Translations under genes and position numbers: made by a program | The notes under the pieces: model-generated | Database searches by the model: none | What the model was told of the DNA's origin: nothing | Seen by the model: only the letters and a program-made list of their open reading frames with translations | DNA from: Pimelobacter simplex | GTDB taxonomy: Bacteria; Actinomycetota; Actinomycetes; Propionibacteriales; Nocardioidaceae | DNA length: 64,000 nucleotides | Reading direction: 5' to 3' | NCBI RefSeq assembly: GCF_024662235.1 | Contig: NZ_CP096276.1 | Coordinates: forward strand, 4,526,001-4,590,000 | Shown here: piece after piece, positions 16,630 through 24,146 of the stretch | Layout of the letters: every line of letters begins with the position of its first letter | Numbering within the stretch: the stretch's first letter is position 1

Positions 16630-17646
16630 ATGGGCAGCGGGTACCCCGCATCACAGGCGATCGAGGCCGCGTGGCGGGTCCCGGGGATCGTCGCCGGACT
16701 GGCGCCCGCTGCCGAGCGCGCCGAGGCCGTGTTCGACGAGCTGCGCCACGTCCTCTCGTACGCCGCCGTCCAGCTGGCCCGGTGGGATGCCGCACACGGC
16801 ACCCACCGAGTCATCGCCAGCCGGGGCTACCCGGACGCCGTGCTGGCCTCGCTGCACAGCGACCTCTACCGCAACGACCGGGTCTGGCCCGTCCTCGCCA
16901 ACCAGCACGGACCGGTCTTCTGGGACGACTGCCCCTTCGACCGCAAGGGATCGGGCTTCTACACGACGGTCCTCGAGCCGCACGGGTACGGCGAGGGCGC
17001 GACGATGCTGCTCCGCTCCCCCGAGGGCGACTACCTGGGGATGCTCACCCTCAACATCGAGGACGTCCGCGCCCCCATCGAGGGCACCCGGTCCCTGCTG
17101 GGCGTCGCCGGCGCCGCCCTCTTCCCCCTCGTCGCACCGGACCGCAACGCCCACGCGCTGGTGCTGCAGTGCGCGCCGGACGCCGACGCCGTCGCGGTCC
17201 GCGACGCCCAGGGCGACTGGCAGCCCCTGCGCGACTGGCCGATGCCGCCGGCCGAGCTGCTGGCCCACCTCGACGCGAGCCCGGCGCTGCCGGCCCAGGC
17301 CCGGTTCCCGTGGTTCGACGAGCGCGAGCGCGGCCGGGGCGTCAGCGCCCACGTCCAGGTGCTGCCGACCGGCGACCTGACCTATCCGACCGTGCTGACG
17401 CTCCAGCGGGCGCGGACGCCGTTCGGCCTCACCCGGCGCGAGGTCCAGATCCTCTCGCTCGTGGCCCGCGGCCTCTCCAACGCCGAGATCGCGGCCTCCC
17501 TGCACCTGAGCGTCCGCACCGTCGGCACCCACATGGACCACGTCCTGTGCAAGCTCGAGGTCACGTCCCGCACGGCCGCGGCGATCAAGGCGATCGACCA
17601 CGCCGTCCTCGCGGTGCACCCCGGACCGGCCCCGCGGCCGCGCTGA
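16630..17646 (+). CDS. LuxR-type regulator with GAF-like sensor domain
   Basis: This 338-residue regulator has an N-terminal GAF-like domain of about 150 residues (SYAAVQLARWD through NIEDVRAPIEGTRSLLG) and a C-terminal GerE helix-turn-helix at about 272-325 (LTRREVQILSLVARGL, then LHLSVRTVGTHMDHV). It lies 26 bp after the permease gene on the same strand with a strong GGAGGTGG ribosome-binding site, so it is likely the third gene of the amidase operon and its substrate-responsive regulator. The ligand is unknown. Confidence 0.85.
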   Translation: MGSGYPASQAIEAAWRVPGIVAGLAPAAERAEAVFDELRHVLSYAAVQLARWDAAHGTHRVIASRGYPDAVLASLHSDLYRNDRVWPVLANQHGPVFWDDCPFDRKGSGFYTTVLEPHGYGEGATMLLRSPEGDYLGMLTLNIEDVRAPIEGTRSLLGVAGAALFPLVAPDRNAHALVLQCAPDADAVAVRDAQGDWQPLRDWPMPPAELLAHLDASPALPAQARFPWFDERERGRGVSAHVQVLPTGDLTYPTVLTLQRARTPFGLTRREVQILSLVARGLSNAEIAASLHLSVRTVGTHMDHVLCKLEVTSRTAAAIKAIDHAVLAVHPGPAPRPR

Positions 17647-17653
17647 CCCGCGG

Positions 17654-18040
17654 TCACCCCGCCAGGTACCAGGCGGTCGCCGCCACGAGTCCCGCGCTCA
17701 GCGCGACGAACGACAGGTACGAGCCACCCCGGAACCACGCCTTCTCGTGCACGGTCTTGGAGAACGCCATGGGCAGGAAGGACAGCGGGTTCACGATGCC
17801 GCCGAAGGCGACGGGCAGCACGACGTACCAGGGGATCGAGGGCACGGCCAGGCCGACCGCCACGAGCAGGGCGCCCATGATGATCCAGTCGAGGTGGACC
17901 TGACGCAGCCGGTGCGGGTCCACCACGCCGAAGCGCCGCAGGGAGCCGGGGCGCTCGACGGCCGCCGCCAGCGCGAAGCCGGAGACGGCGCCCAGCGAGA
18001 TCGAGACCAGGCCGATGCCGACCAGGCCGTCCGCGCTCAC
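17654..18040 (-). CDS. Small four-helix membrane protein, possibly HabA/StyC-like isomerase
   Basis: This 128-residue protein has four hydrophobic segments and no signal peptide. The second helix contains RQVHLDWIIMGALLVAVG. This resembles the HLEG-x-MNG segment of the small membrane isomerases HabA (hydroxylaminobenzene mutase) and StyC (styrene oxide isomerase), whose His binds haem in StyC; here Asp replaces Glu. Length and topology fit that group, but the identity is inferred. Its GTG start overlaps the nitrilase stop (GTGA), so both act in one pathway, plausibly conversion of an aryl or alkyl nitrile or epoxide-derived compound. Confidence 0.5.
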   Translation of the reverse strand: MSADGLVGIGLVSISLGAVSGFALAAAVERPGSLRRFGVVDPHRLRQVHLDWIIMGALLVAVGLAVPSIPWYVVLPVAFGGIVNPLSFLPMAFSKTVHEKAWFRGGSYLSFVALSAGLVAATAWYLAG

Positions 18041-19005
18041 ACGTCCTCCGGAGCGGTCGCCACGGTCGCCACGGTCCGCAGCCGGCGGCGGTCGACCGTC
18101 AGCCGGAGGACATCGGGACGCGCGTAGTGGCCGGTCGCGTCGAGGTCGAGGTGCAGGCCGGGGAGCCCGTCGACGTCGAGGTCCGCGTAGACGATCCCCT
18201 CGACCCCGCGCTGCGGCTCGAGGATCCACTCGCCCTCGGGTCCGATCACGGCGGAGCCACCGGCGAAGTAGTGCTCGCCCGGGCCGACCCGGTGGTCCTC
18301 GCCGAGCGCGGCGGCGTACTCCTCGCGCATGTCCTCCGGCACGGCCTCGTAGGGCAGCAGCAGGCCGGCGGCGATGACGTAACAGCGTCCCTCGAAGGCG
18401 TAGGACCGCGCGGCGAGGAGGTGCTCCTCGGTCAGGTCGGGCCACACGGCGACGTGGATCTGCTCGTAGTCGGCGTGGAGCGCGGCGCGCGCGAGCGGGT
18501 TCCAGTGCTCCCAGCAGACGAGTCCGCCCACCCGGCCCACGGGCAGGTCGACGGCGCGCAGCCCCGCGGCGTCGCCGGGCGCCCAGACGATCTTCTCCGC
18601 GTGCGTGGGGACCAGCTTGCGGTGGACGTTGACGACCTCGCCGTCCGGCGCGATCGTGACGAGCGAGTTGTAGAGGGTCCCGCTGCCGCGCTCGGAGCGC
18701 TCGTTGACGCCGATCACGACCGAGACGTCGTGGGTGGCGGCGGCGCCGCGGAGCGCGTCGATGTCGTCGGGGACGACGACGCTCTCGCGGAGCATCGCGG
18801 CGTACAGGTCGCGGGCCCGGCGGTTCCCCCACGAGGTGCAGGAGAAGGCCCAGCCGGGGTACCCGGTGAGCCACGTCTCCGGGAAGACGACCAGGTCCGC
18901 CCCGCCTGCGGCCGCCTCGGCGATCGCCTGCGCGGCGATCTCCAGGGACGCGGTCAGGTCGTGCAGCCGGGCGGGCCGCTGCACGATCGCTGCTCGTTGG
19001 GTCAT
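18037..19005 (-). CDS. Nitrilase (carbon-nitrogen hydrolase)
   Basis: This 322-residue enzyme has the nitrilase triad Glu43 (FPETWLTGYPGW), Lys130 (HRKLVPTHAEK) and Cys164 (LVCWEHWNPLA). The CWEHWNPL sequence and PTHAEKIVW loop are typical of true nitrilases that turn nitriles into carboxylic acids and ammonia, rather than of amidases. Aliphatic versus aromatic preference cannot be read from sequence. AGAGGAGT precedes ATG 19005. It is cotranscribed with the small membrane protein downstream and diverges from the APC permease gene across a perfect 18-bp palindrome. Confidence 0.9.
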   Translation of the reverse strand: MTQRAAIVQRPARLHDLTASLEIAAQAIAEAAAGGADLVVFPETWLTGYPGWAFSCTSWGNRRARDLYAAMLRESVVVPDDIDALRGAAATHDVSVVIGVNERSERGSGTLYNSLVTIAPDGEVVNVHRKLVPTHAEKIVWAPGDAAGLRAVDLPVGRVGGLVCWEHWNPLARAALHADYEQIHVAVWPDLTEEHLLAARSYAFEGRCYVIAAGLLLPYEAVPEDMREEYAAALGEDHRVGPGEHYFAGGSAVIGPEGEWILEPQRGVEGIVYADLDVDGLPGLHLDLDATGHYARPDVLRLTVDRRRLRTVATVATAPEDV

Positions 19006-19055
19006 GCCGGACTCCTCTTGCTTGTGGGGCTGTCGGGTGGGACAGTACCCCAGGC

Positions 19056-19073
19056 CCTTATCGATCGATAAGG
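19056..19073. promoter_or_regulatory. 18-bp palindrome CCTTATCGATCGATAAGG, TetR-type operator
   Basis: A perfect inverted repeat lies between the nitrilase gene and the divergent APC permease gene, 50 bp from the first start and 23 bp from the second. Its length and symmetry fit a TetR dimer, and a TetR gene follows the permease gene. Its right arm contains AAGGAG, but that is too far from GTG 19097 to serve it; AGAAAGG at 19083-19089 is the likelier ribosome-binding site. Confidence 0.65.
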
Positions 19074-19096
19074 AGCCATGAGAGAAAGGTCCCCCC

Positions 19097-20572
19097 GTGG
19101 TTGACACGACAGCGCGATCCGCGGATCAGCAGCTCGAACAGCTCGGCTACCGCCCCGTCCTGCGCCGGGGCCTCGGCGTCTGGTCGACGTTCTCGATCGG
19201 GGTCGCGACCGTCGCGCCGGTGGTCGGGCTCTACGCGATCGTGCCGCTGGGCCTGATGACCGCAGGCCCCGGCTGGGTCTGGGTGCTCGGCGCCTGCCTG
19301 CTCCTCCAGCTGTGCACGGCGCTCGTGTTCGGCGTCCTCGCCGGCCGCTACCCGATCGCCGGCGGCCCGTTCCAGTGGGCCCGCCGCCTCGTCGGCCCGC
19401 GGTACGCCGTCTTCACCGGCGTCACGTACGTCGTCGCGGTCTCCGCCGCCCTGACCACCGTCACCTACCTGGCGGCCCCCTGGCTCTCCCAGCTCCTCCT
19501 GGACCGCCCGGTCTCCGGCGTGGAGCAGGCCGTCTGGAGCGCCGCGCTGCTCCTGGTCGCGCTCGGCGTCAACAGCCTCGGCGTCGGCGCCACCAAGGCG
19601 CTCGTCAACCTCGGGATCGTCTGCGAGATCGTGGCCTCGCTGGTGCTCGGGCTCGTCCTGATCATCGGCTTCCGGCACCACGACTTCAGCGTGCTGTTCA
19701 CCAGCGCCGGCTCCCTCGCAGCCGAGGACGGGAAGTCCCTGACCGCCGTCCTCGCAGCCTTCGCCGTCTGCGGCTGGGCGTTCGTCGGCTTCGACGCCGG
19801 CGCCTCGGTCGCGGAGGAGACCGTCGACGCGAGCCGGAGCGTGCCGCGGGCCGTCGTCTCCGCCACTGCTGTGGTCGGCCTCGTCGTGATGGTGGTGGCG
19901 ATCGCCGTCATCCTCAGCGCTCCGGAGAACGGCCCTCTCACCCCGGCGGCCGTGGCCGACCCGATCCTGCACACCGTGCTCGCCAACCTCGGCGACTGGG
20001 CCCGGATCCCGTTCCTGACGCTGGTCTGCATCACCTTCGTCGCGTGCGTCCTGTCGATGCAGACCTACCTGGGCCGGGTCATCTTCGCCGCCGCGCGCGA
20101 GGGCGTGCTGCCGCGGAGCCTGCGGCTCGACGACGTCACCCAGCGCAGCGCCGCACCCGTCCGCGCCATGGCGCTGGCCAGCACCCTCGCTGGGCTCGGC
20201 CTGCTGCTCGGCCTCAACCCCCGGGCGATCGGCACCATGATCACCTTCGGGACCGGCGGGCTCTACATCACGTTCTTCCTGGTCGTCGCGGCGACCGCCT
20301 TCGCCCTGCTCACCGGTCGCTGGCGCCCGCTGCCGACCCGCCGCGCCGAGCTGGGCTTCCGGGTGATCGTCGGGATCGCCTTCACCTGGCTCGCGTTCGA
20401 GGTCGTCAACATCGCCTGGCCGCGCAGCATCCTGGCGGCGCCGGGTGCGTCGACGTTCGAGATCTGGGCGGTGTCGATCGTGTTCAGCATCGTCGCCGTC
20501 GGCACCGGGCTGGCGATCCTGCTCGGCCGGCCCGAGCGGCGGATGCGGCCCGTCCCCGAGGACCGCCCCTAG
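19097..20572 (+). CDS. APC superfamily amino acid permease
   Basis: This 491-residue transporter has 12 predicted helices. The family signature near the N-terminus, FSIGVATVAPVVGLYAIVPLG, continues into GPGWVWVLGACLLL and the glycine-rich AGRYPIAGGPFQWARRLVG. FVGFDAGASVAEETVDASRSVPRA matches the helix 6-7 region of the amino acid/choline/GABA permeases (ACT family). Substrates are probably amino acids or amines. GTG 19097 is the start, after AGAAAGG. Sharing a palindrome with the nitrilase operon suggests it imports the nitrile, amine or amino acid handled there. Confidence 0.88.
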   Translation: MVDTTARSADQQLEQLGYRPVLRRGLGVWSTFSIGVATVAPVVGLYAIVPLGLMTAGPGWVWVLGACLLLQLCTALVFGVLAGRYPIAGGPFQWARRLVGPRYAVFTGVTYVVAVSAALTTVTYLAAPWLSQLLLDRPVSGVEQAVWSAALLLVALGVNSLGVGATKALVNLGIVCEIVASLVLGLVLIIGFRHHDFSVLFTSAGSLAAEDGKSLTAVLAAFAVCGWAFVGFDAGASVAEETVDASRSVPRAVVSATAVVGLVVMVVAIAVILSAPENGPLTPAAVADPILHTVLANLGDWARIPFLTLVCITFVACVLSMQTYLGRVIFAAAREGVLPRSLRLDDVTQRSAAPVRAMALASTLAGLGLLLGLNPRAIGTMITFGTGGLYITFFLVVAATAFALLTGRWRPLPTRRAELGFRVIVGIAFTWLAFEVVNIAWPRSILAAPGASTFEIWAVSIVFSIVAVGTGLAILLGRPERRMRPVPEDRP

Positions 20573-21141
20573 GGTGTGGCGGCCCGCAGCCCGCGCAGGA
20601 TGAAGTCCGCGCCCTGCCGGGCCGCCTCCTCCGGCGACGTCGCGAGGCCGAGGGTGTTGAGGTTCATGTGGCTGATCGTGATCCCGGCGATCATCGCCTC
20701 GGCGACCACCGGGTCGATCGCGACGAACTCACCGGCGGCGATCCCCTCGGCGACCAGCGCCTGCAGGATGTCGGCCAGCTCGCCCAGCTTGGCCGCCCAC
20801 GCCTCGAAGCCCGGCTCGTGCACGAAGTCCGACGCGTGGGCTCCCGCCAGTGGGATCGCGCCGGAGTGGATGGCCAGCAGGTCGTCGTACACGTAGGTGT
20901 GGAGGCGCTCCGCGGGCGAGCCCGGCGCGGCGAGCGCGGCCCGGGCCTTGACCAGCGTCTCGTCGAGGCTGACCGCCAGCAGGTTCTCGGCGATCGCCTG
21001 CTTGGACTTGAAGAAGTGGAAGAGCGCGGGTTGGGTGACCCCCACGCTCGCGGCGATCTGCCGAGTGCTCGTGCCGCGGTACCCGTGTCGCCAGAAGAGG
21101 ATCGACGCCTGCCGGAGGATCGACTCCCGGGTCTCGCTCAC
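20569..21141 (-). CDS. TetR family transcriptional regulator
   Basis: This 190-residue regulator has a standard TetR DNA-binding domain at about residues 5-55 (ETRESILRQASILFWRHGY, TSTRQIAASVGVTQPALFHFFKSK). The start GTG 21141 gives the usual short N-terminal arm. Its 3' end overlaps the convergent permease gene by 4 bp. It is the obvious candidate to bind the palindrome at 19056-19073 and control both the nitrilase operon and the permease. The C-terminal ligand pocket (HMNLNTLGLA) gives no clue to the inducer. Confidence 0.85.
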   Translation of the reverse strand: MSETRESILRQASILFWRHGYRGTSTRQIAASVGVTQPALFHFFKSKQAIAENLLAVSLDETLVKARAALAAPGSPAERLHTYVYDDLLAIHSGAIPLAGAHASDFVHEPGFEAWAAKLGELADILQALVAEGIAAGEFVAIDPVVAEAMIAGITISHMNLNTLGLATSPEEAARQGADFILRGLRAATP

Positions 21142-21263
21142 GCAGCCCGCCTTCGCTCGGCAACAGGCACGTCGGTGAGCATAGACGGCACAGGGACAAA
21201 GCCGGGACACGGAAGGGACAACACCGAGGACAACGGTCGTCGCCCGCGGGACGAACCGCCTCC

Positions 21264-21269
21264 TAGCGT
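21264..21269 (+). promoter_or_regulatory. Leaderless -10 element TAGCGT of the interrupted gene
   Basis: TAGCGT ends 6 nt before ATG 21276. The promoter and start codon of the IS-interrupted gene are therefore intact, and a short truncated product can still be transcribed into the insertion sequence. Confidence 0.55.
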
Positions 21270-21347
21270 CGCCGCATGACCTCACCGGACCGGAACCGCA
21301 GATCCCCCCTCGCCCTGGCCGCGACCCTCCTCACCGCTTTCCTGGTG

Positions 21348-21375
21348 TGGCGTGCCTCAGACATTTCGGACAGTG
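21348..21375 (+). repeat. Left terminal inverted repeat of the IS3-family element
   Basis: This 28-bp end begins TGGCGTGCC and closes with ATTTCGGACAGTG; it pairs with the right end. The start follows a GTG target duplication. Confidence 0.85.
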
Positions 21376-21415
21376 GATCAAATAAGGTCCATTCCGAAAT
21401 GGAGGTAACTAGTTA

Positions 21416-21706
21416 ATGCCGGAAAAGCGTCGAAAGTTCACGCCTGAGTTCAAGGACGAGGCCGTGAAAATGGTGATCGAGTCGTCTCGTTCGATCGCCG
21501 AGGTCGCCCGCGAGATCCACGTCAATGAAGGCACGCTGGGAAACTGGTGCGCGAAGTACCGGGAGGCGAACCCCGAGGAAGAGTCGCCACTGTCGATATC
21601 GGAGCGTGCCCGACTTCGTGAGCTCGAGAGTGAAGTTCGCGAACTGCGGATGCGTAACGAGTTCTTGGGAAAAGCGGCGGCCTTCTTCGCCCAGGAGTAT
21701 CGGTGA
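21416..21706 (+). CDS. IS3-family OrfA (transposase DNA-binding subunit)
   Basis: This 96-residue protein has an N-terminal helix-turn-helix of the IS3/IS911 type (FTPEFKDEAVKMVIES, SIAEVAREIHVNEGTLGNW) that binds the terminal repeats. A leucine-rich coiled coil follows (ARLRELESEVRELRMRNEFL) that multimerises the transposase. Its stop overlaps the orfB GTG by 4 bp. The heptamer GGGAAAA at 21667-21673 lies in the coiled-coil region and would shift ribosomes into orfB. Confidence 0.93.
   Translation: MPEKRRKFTPEFKDEAVKMVIESSRSIAEVAREIHVNEGTLGNWCAKYREANPEEESPLSISERARLRELESEVRELRMRNEFLGKAAAFFAQEYR
21667..21673 (+). promoter_or_regulatory. Slippery heptamer GGGAAAA for -1 frameshifting
   Basis: In the orfA frame the bases read G GGA AAA, the canonical X XXY YYZ pattern. 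The -1 frame is the orfB frame and stays open from here through orfB. Slippage would make the OrfAB fusion that is the active transposase in this family. Confidence 0.65.
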
Positions 21707-22584
21707 GCGCGAAATACGAGTTCATCGACGCGCAGAAGGCGCACTATCCGGTGGTCAAGATGTGCGCCTGGGCCGGGGTGTCCCGGTCTGGCTTCTACGA
21801 CTGGGCCGACCGGCCCGCCTCGGCCACCGCACAGCGTCGCGAGCGACTCAAGGCCGTGATCGAGGCCGTCTTCGACGACTCCGACGCCACCTACGGCTAC
21901 CGGCGGATCCACGCTTCCCTCGGCCGCATGGGCGAGGACGCCAGCCCGGAGCTGGTGCGGGGGCTGATGCGCGAGCTCGGACTGGTGCCGTGCCAGCCCC
22001 GGCCGTCCCGGCCGACCACCACCATCGCCGGCGACGCCGCCGCAGTGCCCGACCTCCTCGGACGCGACTTCACCGCCCACGCGCCGGGAACCAAACTCGT
22101 CTCCGATATCACCTACATCGGCACGGATGAGGGCTGGTTGTACCTGGCGACGGTGATCGACTGCGCCACCAAGGCCTGCATCGGCTACGCCATGGCCGAC
22201 CACATGCGCACCTCTTTGGTAGTCGAGGCATTGGATATGGCCGCACGCAACTACACCCTGGAATCACAATGTGTGATCCACTCGGATCGCGGAACGCAAT
22301 ACATGAGCGACGAATTTGCCCGCGCAGCCTCACGACTCGATCTTCGCCGGTCGGTGGGTAGAACTGGGATCTGTTTCGATAACGCGTTAGCCGAATCGTT
22401 CAACGCAGCGGTGAAAGTCGAACGGGTCAATCGCGTGACCTATCCCACCCGCGACGAAGCGAGGAAAGACGTGGCCCGGTACATCGAATTCCGCTATAAT
22501 CGCCTACGTCTTCATTCAGCACTCGGCTACCGCACCCCACAAGAGGTCCACGACGAGTACTGCAACCAGCAGCAGGCAGCGTAA
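21703..22584 (+). CDS. IS3-family OrfB (DDE transposase catalytic subunit)
   Basis: This 293-residue protein carries an HTH_21 region (YGYRRIHASLGRMG) and an rve integrase core. The catalytic triad is Asp135 (SDITYIG), Asp195 (IHSDRGTQY) and Glu231 (DNALAESFNA), with the 35-residue D-E spacing of IS3. It is complete. It can be made alone from GTG 21703 or as an OrfAB fusion through frameshifting in orfA. Confidence 0.94.
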   Translation: MSAKYEFIDAQKAHYPVVKMCAWAGVSRSGFYDWADRPASATAQRRERLKAVIEAVFDDSDATYGYRRIHASLGRMGEDASPELVRGLMRELGLVPCQPRPSRPTTTIAGDAAAVPDLLGRDFTAHAPGTKLVSDITYIGTDEGWLYLATVIDCATKACIGYAMADHMRTSLVVEALDMAARNYTLESQCVIHSDRGTQYMSDEFARAASRLDLRRSVGRTGICFDNALAESFNAAVKVERVNRVTYPTRDEARKDVARYIEFRYNRLRLHSALGYRTPQEVHDEYCNQQQAA

Positions 22585-22597
22585 AAACACAATTAAT

Positions 22598-22625
22598 CAC
22601 TGTCCGAAATTTGCGCGGCAGCCCA
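22598..22625 (-). repeat. Right terminal inverted repeat of the IS3-family element
   Basis: This end starts CACTGTCCGAAAT and ends in CA. It is followed directly by the second GTG copy and then by the in-frame remainder of the interrupted gene. Confidence 0.85.
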
Positions 22626-23590
22626 GTGGCCTTCGCGTCCCCCGCCCAGGCCGCCGCCGGGGAGTGGCAGGACGGCACCAGCCAGTCCGACACGATCATC
22701 GACTGCCTCACCCGCCTGCCCTCGACCGGCGTCACCGCCAACACCGGCTGGTGGTCCCCGACCGGCGAGGTGCCGAAGGTGGGCGAGCCCTTCCTCCTGC
22801 ACGGCTACATCGGCCTCGTCGGCCTGCCGTGCAGCAGCGGCGTCGCCGTCCTGCCCGAGCTCGTCTTCGACGAGACCGCCTTCGGCTACCCCGACGAGCC
22901 GGTCAAGTGGGGCATCAACGACATCGACGACCCGACCCCGACCTTCTCCACCGACCGGGTCGAGCTGACCCGCGGCCCCAACGGCGGCATCGCGATCGCC
23001 TCGGTCGGGGGCCGCGCGATCACCCTCGAGCGCGGACAGATCTTCGAGTTCCAGGTCCCCGTCGTCGCCAAGCGCGCCCTCAAGGGCACCGCCACCCGCG
23101 CCCCCAGCTGCCCCGGCCGCACCGCCGGCACCAAGCCGTGCGCCGTCGCCGAGAGCGGCGACCACCTGCAGGTCGCCTTCAAGGTGAGCGGGCACGGCGG
23201 CAACAAGGCGTACGTGACGCCGTACGTCCCGCTGTTCGCGACCGGCTCCGGCGGCACCGGCGGCGGCGTGGTGGCCAAGGTCGCCTCGACCACCGCGGCG
23301 ACGTACAAGGTGGCGGCGCGCAAGAAGGGCACCGCGACCGTCACCGTCCGCGCCGGCAAGACGGCCACCGGGCGGGTCGTCGTACGGGATCTTGCTCGCG
23401 GCGGCCGCGTCGTCGGCCAGAGCACGCTCACGGCGGGCCACCGCGGCGTCGTCCGCGTGGTCGTCGCCAAGCTCGGCAAGGGCAAGCACCGCCTCGTCGC
23501 CCAGTACGCCGGGTCGCCGACCGTGAAGCCCTCGAGCTCGGCCGTGCGGTCCATCCGGCTGCGCTGACCCCGCACCCTCACCCTCGCCGC

Positions 23591-23625
23591 GAGGCCCCGA
23601 CCTGTCTTCCGCAGGCCGGGGCCTC
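23591..23625 (+). terminator. GC-rich hairpin terminator
   Basis: GAGGCCCCG and CGGGGCCTC pair as a 9-bp stem with a second CCTG/CAGG pairing inside, just after the stop of the interrupted gene. It has no U-tract, which is common for actinobacterial hairpin terminators. It separates that gene from the deaminase gene. Confidence 0.6.
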
Positions 23626-23642
23626 TCGGCCATCCTGGACCG

Positions 23643-24122
23643 GTGTCCGCACTCGCCCCGCACGACGAACGCCTGCTCCTCGCCGCCATCGACCTGGCCC
23701 AGCAGGCCCGCGACCACGGCAACCACCCCTTCGGCGCCCTGCTCGCCACCCCCTCCGGCGACGTCCTCTGCGAGGCCGAGAACACCGTCCTCACCGACCG
23801 CGACGTCACCCGCCACGCCGAGCTGAACCTGGTCAGCCGGGCCTCCCGCACCCTCACCCCGGACCAGCTCACCACCGCCACGCTCTACACCAGCACCGAG
23901 CCCTGCGCGATGTGCTCGGGCGCCATCTACTGGAGCCGCATCCCCCGCATCGTCTACGCCTTCGGCTCGGACGAGCTCGCCGCCCTCGCGGGCGGCGGTA
24001 CGGAGCTCACGCTGCACCTCTCGAGCCGCGACGTGTTCGCGGCGGGGGCGCCCGACGTACGGGTGTCGGGGCCGCACCTGGGAGAGCGGGCGCGGGCGGT
24101 GCACGAGGGCTTCTGGGCGTAG
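23643..24122 (+). CDS. Cytidine/deoxycytidylate deaminase family (nucleoside or guanine deaminase)
   Basis: This 159-residue enzyme has the zinc motifs of the deaminase fold: His58-Ala-Glu60 (TRHAELN) and Cys88-x2-Cys91 (TEPCAMCSGAIYW). The CAMCSGAIYWSRIPRIVYA segment is nearer guanine deaminase/TadA-like nucleoside deaminases than cytidine deaminase. A dedicated tRNA TadA would usually keep an ENA motif with an Arg-rich tail, which is not evident here, so a free-base or nucleoside substrate is more likely. The GTG start has CATCCT 6 nt before it, a weak match to the leaderless pattern. Confidence 0.85.
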   Translation: MSALAPHDERLLLAAIDLAQQARDHGNHPFGALLATPSGDVLCEAENTVLTDRDVTRHAELNLVSRASRTLTPDQLTTATLYTSTEPCAMCSGAIYWSRIPRIVYAFGSDELAALAGGGTELTLHLSSRDVFAAGAPDVRVSGPHLGERARAVHEGFWA

Positions 24123-24146
24123 GCGAGCGCGGATGCTCCACCGCGG

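Larger units (their letters stand above)
21348..22625 (+). mobile_element. IS3-family insertion sequence, 1278 bp, complete
   Basis: The element is bounded by imperfect 28-bp terminal inverted repeats at 21348-21375 and 22598-22625 (22 of 28 positions match, the inner 13 exactly: ATTTCGGACAGTG). The ends are TG and CA, as is usual for IS3. A 3-bp direct repeat GTG flanks it (21345-21347 and 22626-22628). It carries orfA and orfB in the normal -1 relation with a slippery heptamer. Both frames and the catalytic residues are intact, so it is probably active. AT-richer codons in the 3' half of orfB, unlike the neighbours, suggest recent arrival. Confidence 0.93.
21276..23567 (+). pseudogene. Secreted Ig-like protein gene split by an IS3-family element
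   Basis: Codons 1-24 run from ATG 21276 to 21347 (hydrophobic LALAATLLTAFLV). The rest runs from 22629 to 23567. Removing the insertion sequence and one copy of the GTG target duplication restores a single 336-codon frame whose signal peptide reads TLLTAFLVAFASPAQAAAG with a normal A-x-A cleavage site. The mature part has a lectin-like or Ig-like N-terminal region and a C-terminal Big_3_5-like domain (GKGKHRLVAQYAGS). It is a paralogue of the intact gene at 37054-38436, sharing the pattern VGxPFxxHxxxxGLGxPC and the GKHRLV repeat. The downstream part has no signal peptide, so the protein cannot be exported. Confidence 0.88.

Noticed and set aside
19078..19104. Eight-codon leader frame (MRERSPRG) before the APC permease gene
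   Set aside because: Its AAGGAG is only 2 nt from the ATG and it has no regulatory codons; probably chance.
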